Assembly (NCBI GenBank): GCA_002709005.1 | Contig: PAPH01000029.1 | Location: 1-53,608 of the forward strand | DNA: 53,608 nucleotides | Reading direction: 5' to 3' | Origin: Hyphomicrobiales bacterium | GTDB taxonomy: Bacteria; Pseudomonadota; Alphaproteobacteria; Rhizobiales; Rhizobiaceae | Shown here: positions 8,439 to 18,159 of the stretch, piece by piece | Numbering within the stretch: the first letter of the stretch is position 1 | How the letters are laid out: each line of letters begins with the position of its first letter | Notes under the pieces: generated by a model | What the model was told of the DNA's origin: nothing | The model's database searches: none | The model's input: only the letters and a program-made list of their open reading frames with translations | Position numbers and translations under genes: made by a program

Positions 8439-9535
8439 TACCGAAACCGATACGCATCCGCCTGGCTTCCGCCCTCACCGCGCTCACGCTGCTGGCGACC
8501 GGGCCCGGCCCCGCGGCCGCGGCCTCGGAAGATACCCCGCGCGATGTGCTCTCGGCAGCGGTCGAGGATTTCATCCAGCCGGGCTATCGGACCTTCTGGA
8601 ACAAGGCCGAGGCGATGGGCGCGGCGATCACGCCGCTGTGCAAGACCCCGTCCGCGCCGGGGCTGGAAGTCGCCCGCGAGGCCTTCGCCGAACTGGTGAC
8701 GGCCTGGTCGGAAATCGAGATCATCCGCTTCGGACCGGTGATCGAAAACAACCGGATGGAACGCATCCTCTTCTTCCCCGATCGCCGTGGCATCGGCCTA
8801 AGGCAGATCCAGCAGGTACTCGCGGAGAAGGACGAGACGGCGACGACGCCCGAGCGGCTGGCCGACAAGAGCGTGGCGCTTCAGGGCCTGACCACGCTCG
8901 AATACCTCCTCTACGGCACGGGTGCGGAGGATCTGGCTGCGGGCGACGAATTCCGCTGCAAATTCGCCGGCTCCGTCGCCGCCCGCATCTATGCCACCGC
9001 CGGCGAGATCGTTGAAGCCTGGGATGATCCGGACGGCATTGCCGCCCGCCTGTCCGATCCCGAACCCGGAAACCCCGACTTCCGGGACGAACGCGAGGGA
9101 CTGCAGGCCCTGCTCGGTGTCTTCGTCAATTCCTCCGAACTCGTGGCCGATACCCGGCTGAAACCGTTCCTCGGCAAGTCGGCCGAGACCGCGAAACCCA
9201 AGCGGGCGCTGTTCTGGCGCTCGGGCCTCACCGGCGCCTCGATCGACGCCGACATGAAGGGGCTTGAAGATTTCTACGAAGCCTCCGGCATGATCTCGCT
9301 GGTGCCGAACGACATCGAGCGCTACGGCAGGTCCGCCATGTTCGAACTCGGCAACGCGCGGCGCACAATCGCCGCCACCGACGTACCCCTGCCCGACGCG
9401 GCAACGGATGCCGAGACATATGAGGCGGTCGACTATCTCCGGCTGGTGCTCCTGAGCATTCGCGACACCTTCTCCGGCCGGATCGCCGGCGGGCTCGGCC
9501 TTTCGGCGGGCTTCTCCTCCCTGGACGGCGACTGA
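8435..9535 (+). CDS. Imelysin-like protein, first of a tandem pair
   Basis: 366 aa with a signal peptide (residues 1-29, ending GPAAAASE). It starts within the stop of the di-haem gene (ATGA). The repeat-like opening AVEDFIQPGYRTFW and the segment EIEIIRFGPV(I)ENNRMERILFFPDRRGIG are shared with the next gene, so the two are paralogues. At the position of the family GxHxxE motif it reads GLTTLEYLLYG: the glutamate is kept and the histidine is replaced by threonine. It may bind metal differently from the canonical imelysin at 5441. Confidence 0.88.
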   Translation: MIPKPIRIRLASALTALTLLATGPGPAAAASEDTPRDVLSAAVEDFIQPGYRTFWNKAEAMGAAITPLCKTPSAPGLEVAREAFAELVTAWSEIEIIRFGPVIENNRMERILFFPDRRGIGLRQIQQVLAEKDETATTPERLADKSVALQGLTTLEYLLYGTGAEDLAAGDEFRCKFAGSVAARIYATAGEIVEAWDDPDGIAARLSDPEPGNPDFRDEREGLQALLGVFVNSSELVADTRLKPFLGKSAETAKPKRALFWRSGLTGASIDADMKGLEDFYEASGMISLVPNDIERYGRSAMFELGNARRTIAATDVPLPDAATDAETYEAVDYLRLVLLSIRDTFSGRIAGGLGLSAGFSSLDGD

Positions 9536-9579
9536 CGCGACATGTGCGAGGCGCCCACTCATCCCGAGGGCTTGACCGG

Positions 9580-10668
9580 ATGAGGCGCCCGCTCCTTGCA
9601 CTGCTGATCGTCGCAGGCGCGTTTCCGGTTCCCGCGGAAGCCGCCCGGCGGTCGACCAGCGCAATCGTCTCAGAGATCATGATCCGGGCGATCGAGGATT
9701 TCATCCAGCCCGGCTATCAGCGATTTCATCTCGCTTCCGGTGAATTGACGGCCGATGTCGAACGTCTCTGCGCACCCCCCTCCGACAAGGCACTGCAAAA
9801 GGCCCGCGCCGCCTTCTCGAAAACGGCAGTCGCCTGGTCGCATATCGAGATCGTCCGTTTCGGCCCCGTCGCCGGCGAAAACCGCTACGAGCGCATCCTC
9901 TTTTATCCGGACCGGCGCGGCGTCGGTCTGAAACAGGTCCAGAGCCTGGTCAACGGCTTCGAGCCCTATCCGCAAACGCTCGCTGAGCTTCAGGGCAAGA
10001 GCGTCGCGCTCCAGGGCCTGCCGGCGCTTGAATACGCACTTTCCGGAACGGGGGCGGAAGCGCTCGCCTCGACGGAGAGTTCGGATCGCTGCCATTACGC
10101 TCAATTAGTGGCGAACAACATCCAATCCATCGCGCGCGAACTCGATGAAGCCTGGGCCGACCCGGAAGGCGTTTCGCGGCTCTGGATGAATCCGGGCAGC
10201 GACAATCCGGTCATTCGCGACAACCGCGAGGCGCTCGTCGAATTGTTGGGCGTCGTCGTTCACGGCATCGAGATGATCCGCGATATCCGGCTGCGCGGAT
10301 TGTTCGGTGAGACACCGGAAAGCGACCGCCCCAATGCGGCAATCTATCGCCGCGCCGGTGTGACTTTCGCCTCGATCGCCGCCAATCTGCAGGGTATCCA
10401 GTCGCTGTTCGAGACCGCCGGGATGACGCTGGTCCTCGCACCCGAGGAGCGGGAGATCGGTTACCGGATCAGCGAGGAGCTGGCCGGCGCCATAGCCCTG
10501 ACGCAAAGCCTCGACGGCGCGCCTTCCGATCTCATGCACTCCCCCGAGGGACGCGCGAACCTCGAGGAACTGCGCGATCGTCTCGCCCGCATCAAGACGC
10601 TGACGAACGAGGACTACGGAAACGCCGTGGGGCTCACCGCCGGTTTCTCCTTCGCCGACGGAGACTGA
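9580..10668 (+). CDS. Imelysin-like protein, second of a tandem pair
   Basis: 362 aa from the ATG at 9580, which has GAGGG upstream and gives a compact signal peptide (MRRPLLALLIVAGAFPVPAEA). A GTG at 9544 would add 12 residues before it. It is paralogous to the preceding gene: AIEDFIQPGYQRFH, HIEIVRFGPVAGENRYERILFYPDRRGVG. The HxxE position reads GLPALEYALSG, proline in place of histidine. It lies 44 bp after the previous stop. Two such genes in tandem suggest duplication followed by subunit specialisation. Confidence 0.87.
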   Translation: MRRPLLALLIVAGAFPVPAEAARRSTSAIVSEIMIRAIEDFIQPGYQRFHLASGELTADVERLCAPPSDKALQKARAAFSKTAVAWSHIEIVRFGPVAGENRYERILFYPDRRGVGLKQVQSLVNGFEPYPQTLAELQGKSVALQGLPALEYALSGTGAEALASTESSDRCHYAQLVANNIQSIARELDEAWADPEGVSRLWMNPGSDNPVIRDNREALVELLGVVVHGIEMIRDIRLRGLFGETPESDRPNAAIYRRAGVTFASIAANLQGIQSLFETAGMTLVLAPEEREIGYRISEELAGAIALTQSLDGAPSDLMHSPEGRANLEELRDRLARIKTLTNEDYGNAVGLTAGFSFADGD

Positions 10669-10685
10669 AAGAAAGGATGTTCGAC

Positions 10686-11753
10686 ATGATCATGACACGC
10701 CGTTTCTTCATCGGAACCGCGACAGCCGGACTGGCCGGCCTCGCCGGTGTGCTCCCGGAACCCGTTCTCGCCTCCGGAAAGGATCTCTTCGCCGCAGCAT
10801 GGATGCAGAACGGCGGCGCGGGCTTCTCCATTCTCGATGGCGACGGCAACGAGCTCACATCCGTTCCGCTGCCCGATCGCGGCCATGACGTGGCGACCGA
10901 TCGCGCGGGCCGCTGGGCCGTGGCCTTTGCCCGCCGCCCCGGCACTTTCGCCGTCGCCGTCGACCGCCAGAAGGGAAGTGAACCGATCCCCTTCTCCAGC
11001 CCCGAGGACAGGCACTTTTTCGGCCACGGCGTCTTCTCGCCCGATAACCGGCTGCTTTACGCCACCGAGAACGATTACGACAACGCCGCCGGCATGATCG
11101 GCATCTACGATGTCACCGCCGGCTTCAACCGGATCGGAGAATTCCCCTCCTACGGCATCGACCCGCACGAACTCATCCTGATGCCGGACGGCAAGACGCT
11201 CTGCATCGCCAATGGCGGTATCGAGACGCATCCCGATTTCGGCCGCGCCAAGCTCAATCTCGCCAGCATGGAGCCCTCCGTGGTCTTCGTGGACACCGAA
11301 AGCGGGGAGATGCTGGAAAAACACACGCCGCCGGCCGAACTCTTCCGGCTGTCGACACGGCACATGGATATCGATGCGGGTGGAAACGTCTGGGTCGGCT
11401 GCCAGTACGAGGGGCCGGAGACCGATGAGCCGCCGCTTCTCCTGCGCGTGACGAAAGGGGAAGGCTACAAGCCGGTGATGCTGCCCGACGAGGCCCGCCA
11501 TGGACTTTTGAACTATGTCGGTTCGGTGGCGGCCAATCGCAACGAGAACCGTCTCGTCATCACCTCGCCGCACGGCAATTGCGCGCTGGTGCTCGACACC
11601 ACGAGCGGGAACCTGGTCGAAAAGATCGAGGAAACCAATGTCTGCGGTGCGGTGGCGCAGGGCTCTGGATTCCTGCTGTCCTCCGCCGAGGGTGACTTCG
11701 GCAATGCGAAGCTCGGCCGGTCCTGGGACAACCATATCGCCCGCCTGCTCTGA
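10686..11753 (+). CDS. DUF1513-family exported protein (Tat-like signal)
   Basis: About 355 aa. Three ATGs (10677, 10686, 10692) are possible; AAGG lies directly against the first, so 10686 fits best. The N-terminus MTRRFFIGTATAGLAGLAG has a twin-arginine pattern, suggesting folding, perhaps with cofactor, before export. The rest has beta-propeller-like short repeats: FSPDNRLLYATENDYDN, LILMPDGKTLCIANGG, NVWVGCQYEG. DUF1513 proteins often accompany imelysin and di-haem genes. A scaffold or iron-reductase partner role is possible; no function is established from the sequence. It closes the apparent iron operon. Confidence 0.85.
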   Translation: MIMTRRFFIGTATAGLAGLAGVLPEPVLASGKDLFAAAWMQNGGAGFSILDGDGNELTSVPLPDRGHDVATDRAGRWAVAFARRPGTFAVAVDRQKGSEPIPFSSPEDRHFFGHGVFSPDNRLLYATENDYDNAAGMIGIYDVTAGFNRIGEFPSYGIDPHELILMPDGKTLCIANGGIETHPDFGRAKLNLASMEPSVVFVDTESGEMLEKHTPPAELFRLSTRHMDIDAGGNVWVGCQYEGPETDEPPLLLRVTKGEGYKPVMLPDEARHGLLNYVGSVAANRNENRLVITSPHGNCALVLDTTSGNLVEKIEETNVCGAVAQGSGFLLSSAEGDFGNAKLGRSWDNHIARLL

Positions 11754-11763
11754 GGAAGCCGCA

Positions 11764-12234
11764 ATGGCCAAACCGCACGATTTCACCGCAAAAATCCGCT
11801 GGACCGGCAACCGGGGCGACGGCACCCGCACCTATCGCGGCTACGACCGCACCTGGAACATCGTGACCGATGGCAAGGCGCCGGTCGAGTGCTCCAACGA
11901 CCCGCTCCTCGGTGGCGATCCGGCGAAGCACAATCCCGAGGACCTGCTGATTGCCTCGCTCGCCTCCTGCCACATGCTCTGGTACCTGCACCTGGCCTCG
12001 ACAGTGAAAATTGCAGTGCAAAGCTATGTCGACGACCCCGTCGGCCACGGCGAGAGCGAGCCGGACGGCACCGGCCGCTTTCTCGCCGCCACGCTCCGCC
12101 CGCGCATCGAGGTGCCGAAGGGCACGGATCTGGCGAAGGCCGAAGCCCTGCACCACGAAGTGCACAAATACTGTTTCATCGCCCGCTCGGTGAACTTTCC
12201 GGTCCGCTACGAACCGACGTTCATCGAGATCTGA
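11764..12234 (+). CDS. OsmC-family protein (peroxiredoxin-like)
   Basis: 156 aa. The OsmC fold is marked by NPEDLLIASLASCHMLWYLHLA, containing one conserved cysteine, and a C-terminal HHEVHKYCFIARSV containing the second; these form the family's peroxidatic pair. The ATG at 11764 lies 10 bp after the DUF1513 stop, with GAGGAAG upstream. It is likely co-transcribed with the iron operon, where removal of organic hydroperoxides would suit iron-driven oxidative stress. It converges on fumC with a 9-bp gap. Confidence 0.9.
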   Translation: MAKPHDFTAKIRWTGNRGDGTRTYRGYDRTWNIVTDGKAPVECSNDPLLGGDPAKHNPEDLLIASLASCHMLWYLHLASTVKIAVQSYVDDPVGHGESEPDGTGRFLAATLRPRIEVPKGTDLAKAEALHHEVHKYCFIARSVNFPVRYEPTFIEI

Positions 12235-12243
12235 CCGAACCGA

Positions 12244-13692
12244 TCAGGCGCCGGCGACGCCCTCCCCGATCATCTTTCGCGCGTCGATCACCCGGTCGAA
12301 GGTGTCGGCGTCGATCTTGCCGGATTCGAGCGCTGCTTCCCTGAGCGTCAACCCGCGCTTGTGGGCGTCCTCGGCGATATGGGCCGCCGCCTGATAGCCG
12401 ATTTCCGGCGACAGCGCGGTGACCAGCATCAGCGAGTTTTCGAGATGCGCGCCGATCCGCTCGCCATCGATCTCAGTGCCCTCCACCGAGAAGGTGCGGA
12501 ACATCTCGCAGCCGTCGGCGAGAATGCGCATCGAGTGCAGCACGTTGTTGACGACGATCGGGCGCATGACGTTGAGTTCGAAATTGCCTTGCGCTCCGGC
12601 GAAGGCGACGGCCGTATCCTCACCCATCACCTGGGTGGCGATCATAACCATCGCCTCGCATTGGGTCGGATTCACCTTGCCGGGCATGATCGACGAACCC
12701 GGCTCGTTTTCGGGCAGCTTGAGTTCGCCGAGCCCGCAACGCGGACCGGAGCCGAGCCAGCGCATGTCGTTGGCGATCTTCATCATCACCACCGCCACGC
12801 CGCGCAACGCCGCCGAGCACCGCACCATCGCGTCGAGCCCGCCCAGCGCCGCAAACTTGTTCGGCGCGGTGACGAAGGGCCTGGCGGTGATGTCGGCGAT
12901 CTTCTGCGCCACTGCGGCTGAAAAGCCTTTCGGGGCATTGAGCCCGGTGCCGACGGCTGTACCGCCGAGGGCCAGTTCATAGAGCCCCTCTCGGCTCGCC
13001 TCGACGCCGGCGATCGCCGCGCGCAGCTGCGCCGCCCAGCCCGACCATTCCTGCCCCACCGAGAGCGGCACTGCATCCTCTAGATGCGTGCGGCCGATCT
13101 TGACGACGTCCATCCACCCTTGCGCCTTGTGGTCGATGACGTCGGCGAGCTTGTGGAGCTGCGGCAGAAACCGCCGTTCCATCAGCTCGATCGTGGCGAT
13201 GTGCATGGCCGTCGGGAACGTGTCGTTGGAGGATTGCGACATGTTGACGTGATCATTCGGCCCGACCGGCTTCTGGCTGCCGATCTCGCCGCCGAGAAGC
13301 TGGATCGCCCGGTTGGAAATCACCTCGTTGACATTCATGTTGGTCTGGGTGCCCGACCCCGTCTGCCAGACGAAGAGCGGGAAATGATCGTCGAGCGCGC
13401 CTGATATCACCTCGTCCGCTGCTTTCGAGATTGCCGCGAGCCGCCAGTCCTCGAGATTTCCGAGGTCCGCGTTCACCTGCGCTGCGGCTTTCTTGACGAC
13501 GCCCAGCGCATGGCAGACTTCGAGCGGCATGTGATCGCCGCCGATCGCGAAGTGATGGAGAGAGCGCTCGGTCTGGGCGCCCCAGTACCGGTCGGCGGGC
13601 ACCTCGATCTTGCCCATGGAGTCGAATTCAATCCGTTTGCCGCTCGCCTCGATGCCGATCGGAATGTCTTTGACCGTGTGCTCTTCGCTCAT
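12244..13692 (-). CDS. fumC: Fumarate hydratase, class II
   Basis: Cytosolic TCA-cycle enzyme converting fumarate and malate, oxygen-stable class II, 482 aa. Diagnostic blocks: GSGTQTNMNVNEVISNRA, the substrate-site PNDHVNMSQSSNDTFPTA, the catalytic-loop signature GSSIMPGKVNPTQCE and a full C-terminal domain. The start at 13692 follows AAGGAGAGCGGC. About 15-20 residues precede the usual N-terminus (EFDSMGKIEVPADRYWGAQT), so a slightly downstream start is possible. Confidence 0.97.
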   Translation of the reverse strand: MSEEHTVKDIPIGIEASGKRIEFDSMGKIEVPADRYWGAQTERSLHHFAIGGDHMPLEVCHALGVVKKAAAQVNADLGNLEDWRLAAISKAADEVISGALDDHFPLFVWQTGSGTQTNMNVNEVISNRAIQLLGGEIGSQKPVGPNDHVNMSQSSNDTFPTAMHIATIELMERRFLPQLHKLADVIDHKAQGWMDVVKIGRTHLEDAVPLSVGQEWSGWAAQLRAAIAGVEASREGLYELALGGTAVGTGLNAPKGFSAAVAQKIADITARPFVTAPNKFAALGGLDAMVRCSAALRGVAVVMMKIANDMRWLGSGPRCGLGELKLPENEPGSSIMPGKVNPTQCEAMVMIATQVMGEDTAVAFAGAQGNFELNVMRPIVVNNVLHSMRILADGCEMFRTFSVEGTEIDGERIGAHLENSLMLVTALSPEIGYQAAAHIAEDAHKRGLTLREAALESGKIDADTFDRVIDARKMIGEGVAGA

Positions 13693-13829
13693 GCCGCTCT
13701 CCTTGAATTTCCTCGGTACATATAGTGCGCCGTGTCGCGAATGCCTCCCTTTGGCGGCGCCAACTTCTTGAATATGAACGTACCCGATCACACATATGTG
13801 AGCAGTTCAATCCATTCGAAATCGGTGAC

Positions 13830-14756
13830 ATGCAGGACGATCCCTACGCCATCCTCGGGGTGCAAAAGACCGCCAGCGCCGAGGACATAAAAAAGGCCTA
13901 TCGCAAGCTGGCGCGCACAAGCCATCCGGACATCAACCCCGATGATCCGGCCGCCGAAGCACGTTTCGTAAAAATCTCCGCCGCCTACGACCTGCTCAAG
14001 GACCCCGAGACGCGGCGGCGCTTCGACGCCGGCGAAATCGACGCCAGCGGACAGGAGAAGCCGGATCGCAATTTCTATCGTGATCATGCGGGAAGCCGGG
14101 AAGGCTTCAGCTACCGCACGACCCGTGGCTTCGAGGAATTCGACGACCCCGCCGACATCTTCGCCGAAATGTTCCGCCAACGCTCGCGCGGCTCCTCCGC
14201 CAATGGCGGCTCGCGTTTCGCCATGCCGGGACAGGATCTGCGCTATTCGATGGATGTCTCCTTCATGGATGCGGCCAAGGGCGCGACCCGGCAGATCACC
14301 CTGCCCGAGGGCGGTACGCTTGATGTGCGCATTCCCGCCGGTCTCGCCGACGGCCAGACGTTGCGCCTAAAGGGCAGGGGCGGCCCCGGCACCGGGGGCG
14401 CGCCATCGGGTGACGCCTACATTACCGTGACCGTGCGACCCCACCACGTCTTCCGCCGCGAGGACAATGACGTGGTCATGACCCTGCCGATCACCATCGA
14501 CGAGGCGGTCCTCGGCGGCAAGGTGAAGACGCCGACGCTCGACGGCGCGGTTCATCTCACCATCCCCGCCGGCGCCACCACCGGCCAGACGCTGCGCCTC
14601 AAGGGCAAGGGCATCGAGCGCAAGGGCAAACCGCGGGGCGACCAGCGCGTCGAACTCAAGATCGTCGCGCCGCCCCAGGTGGACGACGAGCTCAAGTCAT
14701 TCATGGAAAGCTGGCGCGGATCGCATGCCTATGATCCGCGCAAGGGCATGATGTGA
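13830..14756 (+). CDS. cbpA: DnaJ-type co-chaperone (CbpA-like)
   Basis: 308 aa. J domain at residues 1-70 with the HPD tripeptide in TSHPDINPDD. A short Gly/Phe-poor linker leads to two DnaJ C-terminal substrate-binding domains (DLRYSMDVSFMDAAKGATRQI; then DNDVVMTLPITIDEAVLGGKVKTPTLDG). There is no zinc-finger region, which separates it from DnaJ and fits CbpA. The ATG at 13830 puts DDPYAILGV at the N-terminus; the frame is open upstream to 13725 without support. It is followed 11 bp later by cbpM. Confidence 0.92.
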   Translation: MQDDPYAILGVQKTASAEDIKKAYRKLARTSHPDINPDDPAAEARFVKISAAYDLLKDPETRRRFDAGEIDASGQEKPDRNFYRDHAGSREGFSYRTTRGFEEFDDPADIFAEMFRQRSRGSSANGGSRFAMPGQDLRYSMDVSFMDAAKGATRQITLPEGGTLDVRIPAGLADGQTLRLKGRGGPGTGGAPSGDAYITVTVRPHHVFRREDNDVVMTLPITIDEAVLGGKVKTPTLDGAVHLTIPAGATTGQTLRLKGKGIERKGKPRGDQRVELKIVAPPQVDDELKSFMESWRGSHAYDPRKGMM

Positions 14757-14767
14757 GGGAGGCATCG

Positions 14768-15103
14768 ATGGCCGTTTTCTACACCGAGGAACAGGTAATC
14801 GCCGCCGTCGGAAGGCTGACCCGCGTCAGGCTGGTCGCCTTCGTCGAGACCGATATCGTCCGCCCCGTGGAAAGCCCCGAGGGCCCGCGCTTCCGGCCGG
14901 TCGACATCGCCCGGCTGGAACTCCTGTGCGAACTCGCAGAGGATTTCGAACTTCAGGACGAAAGCCTCGCCCTCGTGGCCTCGCTGATCGACCAGCTTCA
15001 CGATACCCGAGCCGACCTTCTGGCATTGAGCGAGATCCTGGCCGACGAGCCCTACGAGATCCGGGCTCGCATCGGCGAGGCGCTGGCGCGCATCCGCGGA
15101 TAA
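14768..15103 (+). CDS. cbpM: Chaperone modulatory protein CbpM
   Basis: 111 aa helical protein of the CbpM/MerR-like family, which binds the J domain of CbpA and inhibits its stimulation of DnaK. YTEEQVIAAVGRLTRVRLVAFVE and FRPVDIARLELLCELAEDF match the family pattern. The position directly downstream of the CbpA-like gene supports the call. Its stop is six bases from the convergent Lrp-family gene. Confidence 0.88.
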   Translation: MAVFYTEEQVIAAVGRLTRVRLVAFVETDIVRPVESPEGPRFRPVDIARLELLCELAEDFELQDESLALVASLIDQLHDTRADLLALSEILADEPYEIRARIGEALARIRG

Positions 15104-15109
15104 ACACGC

Positions 15110-15580
15110 TCAGGCGGGCGGCACATAGGAGACCACCCGCTTGAGGCATCTGAGCGAAAAGCTCGACCGCGAGTTCCGGAATCCCTTGATGCGGAAAAGC
15201 TTCTCCCGGAGGAAGGCTTCCACGTCGGCGGTTCCACCCGCCGCGACCTTGAGCAGATAGTCGAACTCGCCCGCCATCAGGTAGACTTCAAGCACCTCGG
15301 GGATCGCCGTCAGGGCTTTGGCGAACCCTTCCAGCGACTGTTCGTCGTGGTGGTCGAGCACCACTTCGACAAGCACCGTTTCCCCAACTCCCAGCGCCTT
15401 GTGATCGAGGATGGCGGCGTAGCCTTTGATGATGCCGGCCTCCTCCAGCCGCCGCACCCGCTGCCAGCAGGGACTGGGCGACAGCCCGACCTCGCTGGCA
15501 AGGTCCGTATTCGACAGCCGCCCGTTAGCGGCGAGCGCCTTGAGAATGCGCCGGTCCGTCTCGTCTATCGCATGAGGCAA
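15110..15580 (-). CDS. bkdR: Lrp/AsnC-family regulator, probable BkdR
   Basis: 156 aa from the TTG at 15580. GGGAGGA seven bases upstream and the usual Lrp N-terminus (HAIDETDRRILKALAANGRLS) support this start over in-frame ATGs at 15610 and 15619, which would lie upstream of that ribosome site. HTH at about residues 20-50 (TDLASEVGLSPSPCWQRVRRLEEAGII), then the RAM ligand-binding domain (EVLEVYLMAGEFDYLLKV). It is divergent from the branched-chain ketoacid dehydrogenase operon, where an Lrp-type activator (BkdR) is the known arrangement; the ligand is likely a branched-chain amino acid. Confidence 0.85.
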   Translation of the reverse strand: MPHAIDETDRRILKALAANGRLSNTDLASEVGLSPSPCWQRVRRLEEAGIIKGYAAILDHKALGVGETVLVEVVLDHHDEQSLEGFAKALTAIPEVLEVYLMAGEFDYLLKVAAGGTADVEAFLREKLFRIKGFRNSRSSFSLRCLKRVVSYVPPA

Positions 15581-15644
15581 AAGAATTTCCTCCCTCAAAA
15601 ACCATGCCATGGAAAACAATCTACGGAATTAGCTTCCCGGACAA

Positions 15645-15662
15645 GCAGGAAAAGCAGGAAAT
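15645..15662. repeat. Tandem 9-bp repeat in the bkdR-bkd promoter region
   Basis: AGCAGGAAA occurs twice head-to-tail. It lies in the 316-bp region (15581-15896) between the divergent regulator and the bkd operon, beside GGAATTAGCTTCC, a short inverted element. Either could contribute to an Lrp-type binding array. A GC hairpin (15707-15730) and a small ORF also occupy this region. Confidence 0.35.
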
Positions 15663-15706
15663 TTTGCGCCTCTCGATATAGCCTTAGGTACTTGAGGAGA
15701 TGGAAA

Positions 15707-15730
15707 GCGCCGCCGCACTGCGCGCGGCGC
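15707..15730 (+). repeat. GC hairpin upstream of the bkd leader ORF
   Basis: GCGCCGC (15707-15713) pairs with GCGGCGC (15724-15730). It ends four bases before the AGGAGG ribosome site of the small ORF that precedes bkdA1. Depending on the transcript start, it may be a leader structure or part of the operator region. Confidence 0.4.
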
Positions 15731-15745
15731 CGAGAGGAGGAATGC

Positions 15746-15896
15746 ATGGGTCCGGGCTCAAGCCCCGCATCGCTATCCACCCTTTTCGACCGCCCGAACG
15801 GCGGTGAAGCGTTCCGCGCGCAAGCCATCTCCTCATCCCGCGCATCCTTTCCGCTACTGCGAACACGCCATCCCTGGCCCGAGAGAGGTTTCAGCC

Positions 15897-15904
<8 letters not shown>
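15746..15904 (+). CDS. Possible small leader ORF overlapping the bkdA1 start
   Basis: 52 codons, starting MGPGSSPASLSTLF. A perfect AGGAGG (15735-15740) lies five bases before the ATG, a better ribosome site than that of bkdA1 itself. Its TGA (15902-15904) lies past the bkdA1 ATG (15897), so the two overlap by eight bases and could be coupled. Two of its four leucine codons are CTA, rare in this high-GC DNA. No family is recognised and the ORF may not be conserved. A leader-peptide role in the operon is speculative. Confidence 0.3.
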
Positions 15905-17129
<1,225 letters not shown>

Positions 17130-17130
17130 G

Positions 17131-18156
17131 ATGAGCGGCTCCACCACCCGCATGACAATGATCGAGGCGATCCGCAGCGCCCATGATCTCGCCATGGAAC
17201 GCGACGACAAGGTTGTCGTCTTCGGCGAGGACGTCGGCTATTTCGGCGGCGTGTTCCGCTGCACCGCAGGCCTGCAGAAGAAATACGGCAGCCACCGCTG
17301 CTTCGATGCGCCGATAAACGAGAGCGGCATCGTCGGCGCCGGCATCGGTATGGCGACCTACGGTCTCAAGCCGGTCGTCGAGATCCAGTTCGCCGATTAC
17401 GTCTACCCGGCCTACGACCAGATCGTCTCCGAGGCCGCGCGCATGCGCCACCGCTCGGCGGGGCAATTCACCTGCCCAATGGTCATCCGCATGCCGACCG
17501 GCGGGGGCATCTTCGGCGGGCAGACCCACAGCCAGAGCCCCGAAGCGCTCTTCACCCACGTCTCCGGCCTCAAGGTCGTGGTGCCCTCGAGCCCTTTCGA
17601 TGCCAAGGGGCTGCTGCTGTCTGCGATTGACGATCCGGACCCGGTGATCTTTCTTGAACCCAAGCGGCTTTATAACGGCCCCTTCGACGGCCATCACGAC
17701 AAGCCGGTCACGCCTTGGAAGAACCATCCGCTCGGTGAAGTACCTGACGGCTACGAGACGATCCCGCTCGGCAAGGCGGCGATCCGCCGCGAGGGCTCGG
17801 AGGTCACGGTTCTGGCCTACGGCACCATGGTCTATGTCGCCGAGGCCGCTACCGAGGAAACCGGAATCGACGCCGAGATCATCGATCTGCGCACATTGAT
17901 GCCGCTCGACGTCGAGGCGATCATCACTTCCGTCCAGAAGACCGGGCGCTGCGTGGTGATCCACGAAGCCACCCGGACGTCGGGTTTCGGCGCCGAACTC
18001 TCGGCCACCGTCCAGGAAGCCTGCTTCTACCATCTGGAGGCCCCGGTCCTCCGCGTCACCGGCTGGGACACCCCCTACCCCCACGCCCAGGAATGGGCCT
18101 ATTTCCCCGGCCCCGACCGGGTCGGCCGCGCGCTGCGCGAAGTCATGGAGGATTGA
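17131..18156 (+). CDS. bkdA2: Branched-chain 2-oxoacid dehydrogenase E1 beta subunit
   Basis: 341 aa, full-length beta partner of E1, completing the ThDP site of the decarboxylase that acts on ketoacids of valine, leucine and isoleucine. Signature blocks: MTMIEAIRSAHDLAMERDDKVVVFGEDVGYFGG, NESGIVGAGIGMATYG, EIQFADYVYPAYDQI and the C-terminal IDLRTLMPLDVEAI. The ATG at 17131 lies one base after the E1 alpha stop, so it depends on translation or transcription through the interrupted bkdA1. Confidence 0.96.
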   Translation: MSGSTTRMTMIEAIRSAHDLAMERDDKVVVFGEDVGYFGGVFRCTAGLQKKYGSHRCFDAPINESGIVGAGIGMATYGLKPVVEIQFADYVYPAYDQIVSEAARMRHRSAGQFTCPMVIRMPTGGGIFGGQTHSQSPEALFTHVSGLKVVVPSSPFDAKGLLLSAIDDPDPVIFLEPKRLYNGPFDGHHDKPVTPWKNHPLGEVPDGYETIPLGKAAIRREGSEVTVLAYGTMVYVAEAATEETGIDAEIIDLRTLMPLDVEAIITSVQKTGRCVVIHEATRTSGFGAELSATVQEACFYHLEAPVLRVTGWDTPYPHAQEWAYFPGPDRVGRALREVMED

Positions 18157-18159
18157 GAG

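Noticed and set aside
13791..13800. CACATATGTG palindrome between fumC and the dnaJ-like gene
   Set aside because: Only 10 bp, flanks not symmetrical, no matching copy elsewhere noticed; too weak to call an operator.
12244..13830. Possible functional link of fumC and cbpA/cbpM
   Set aside because: Divergent genes with no shared motif; ordinary neighbours.
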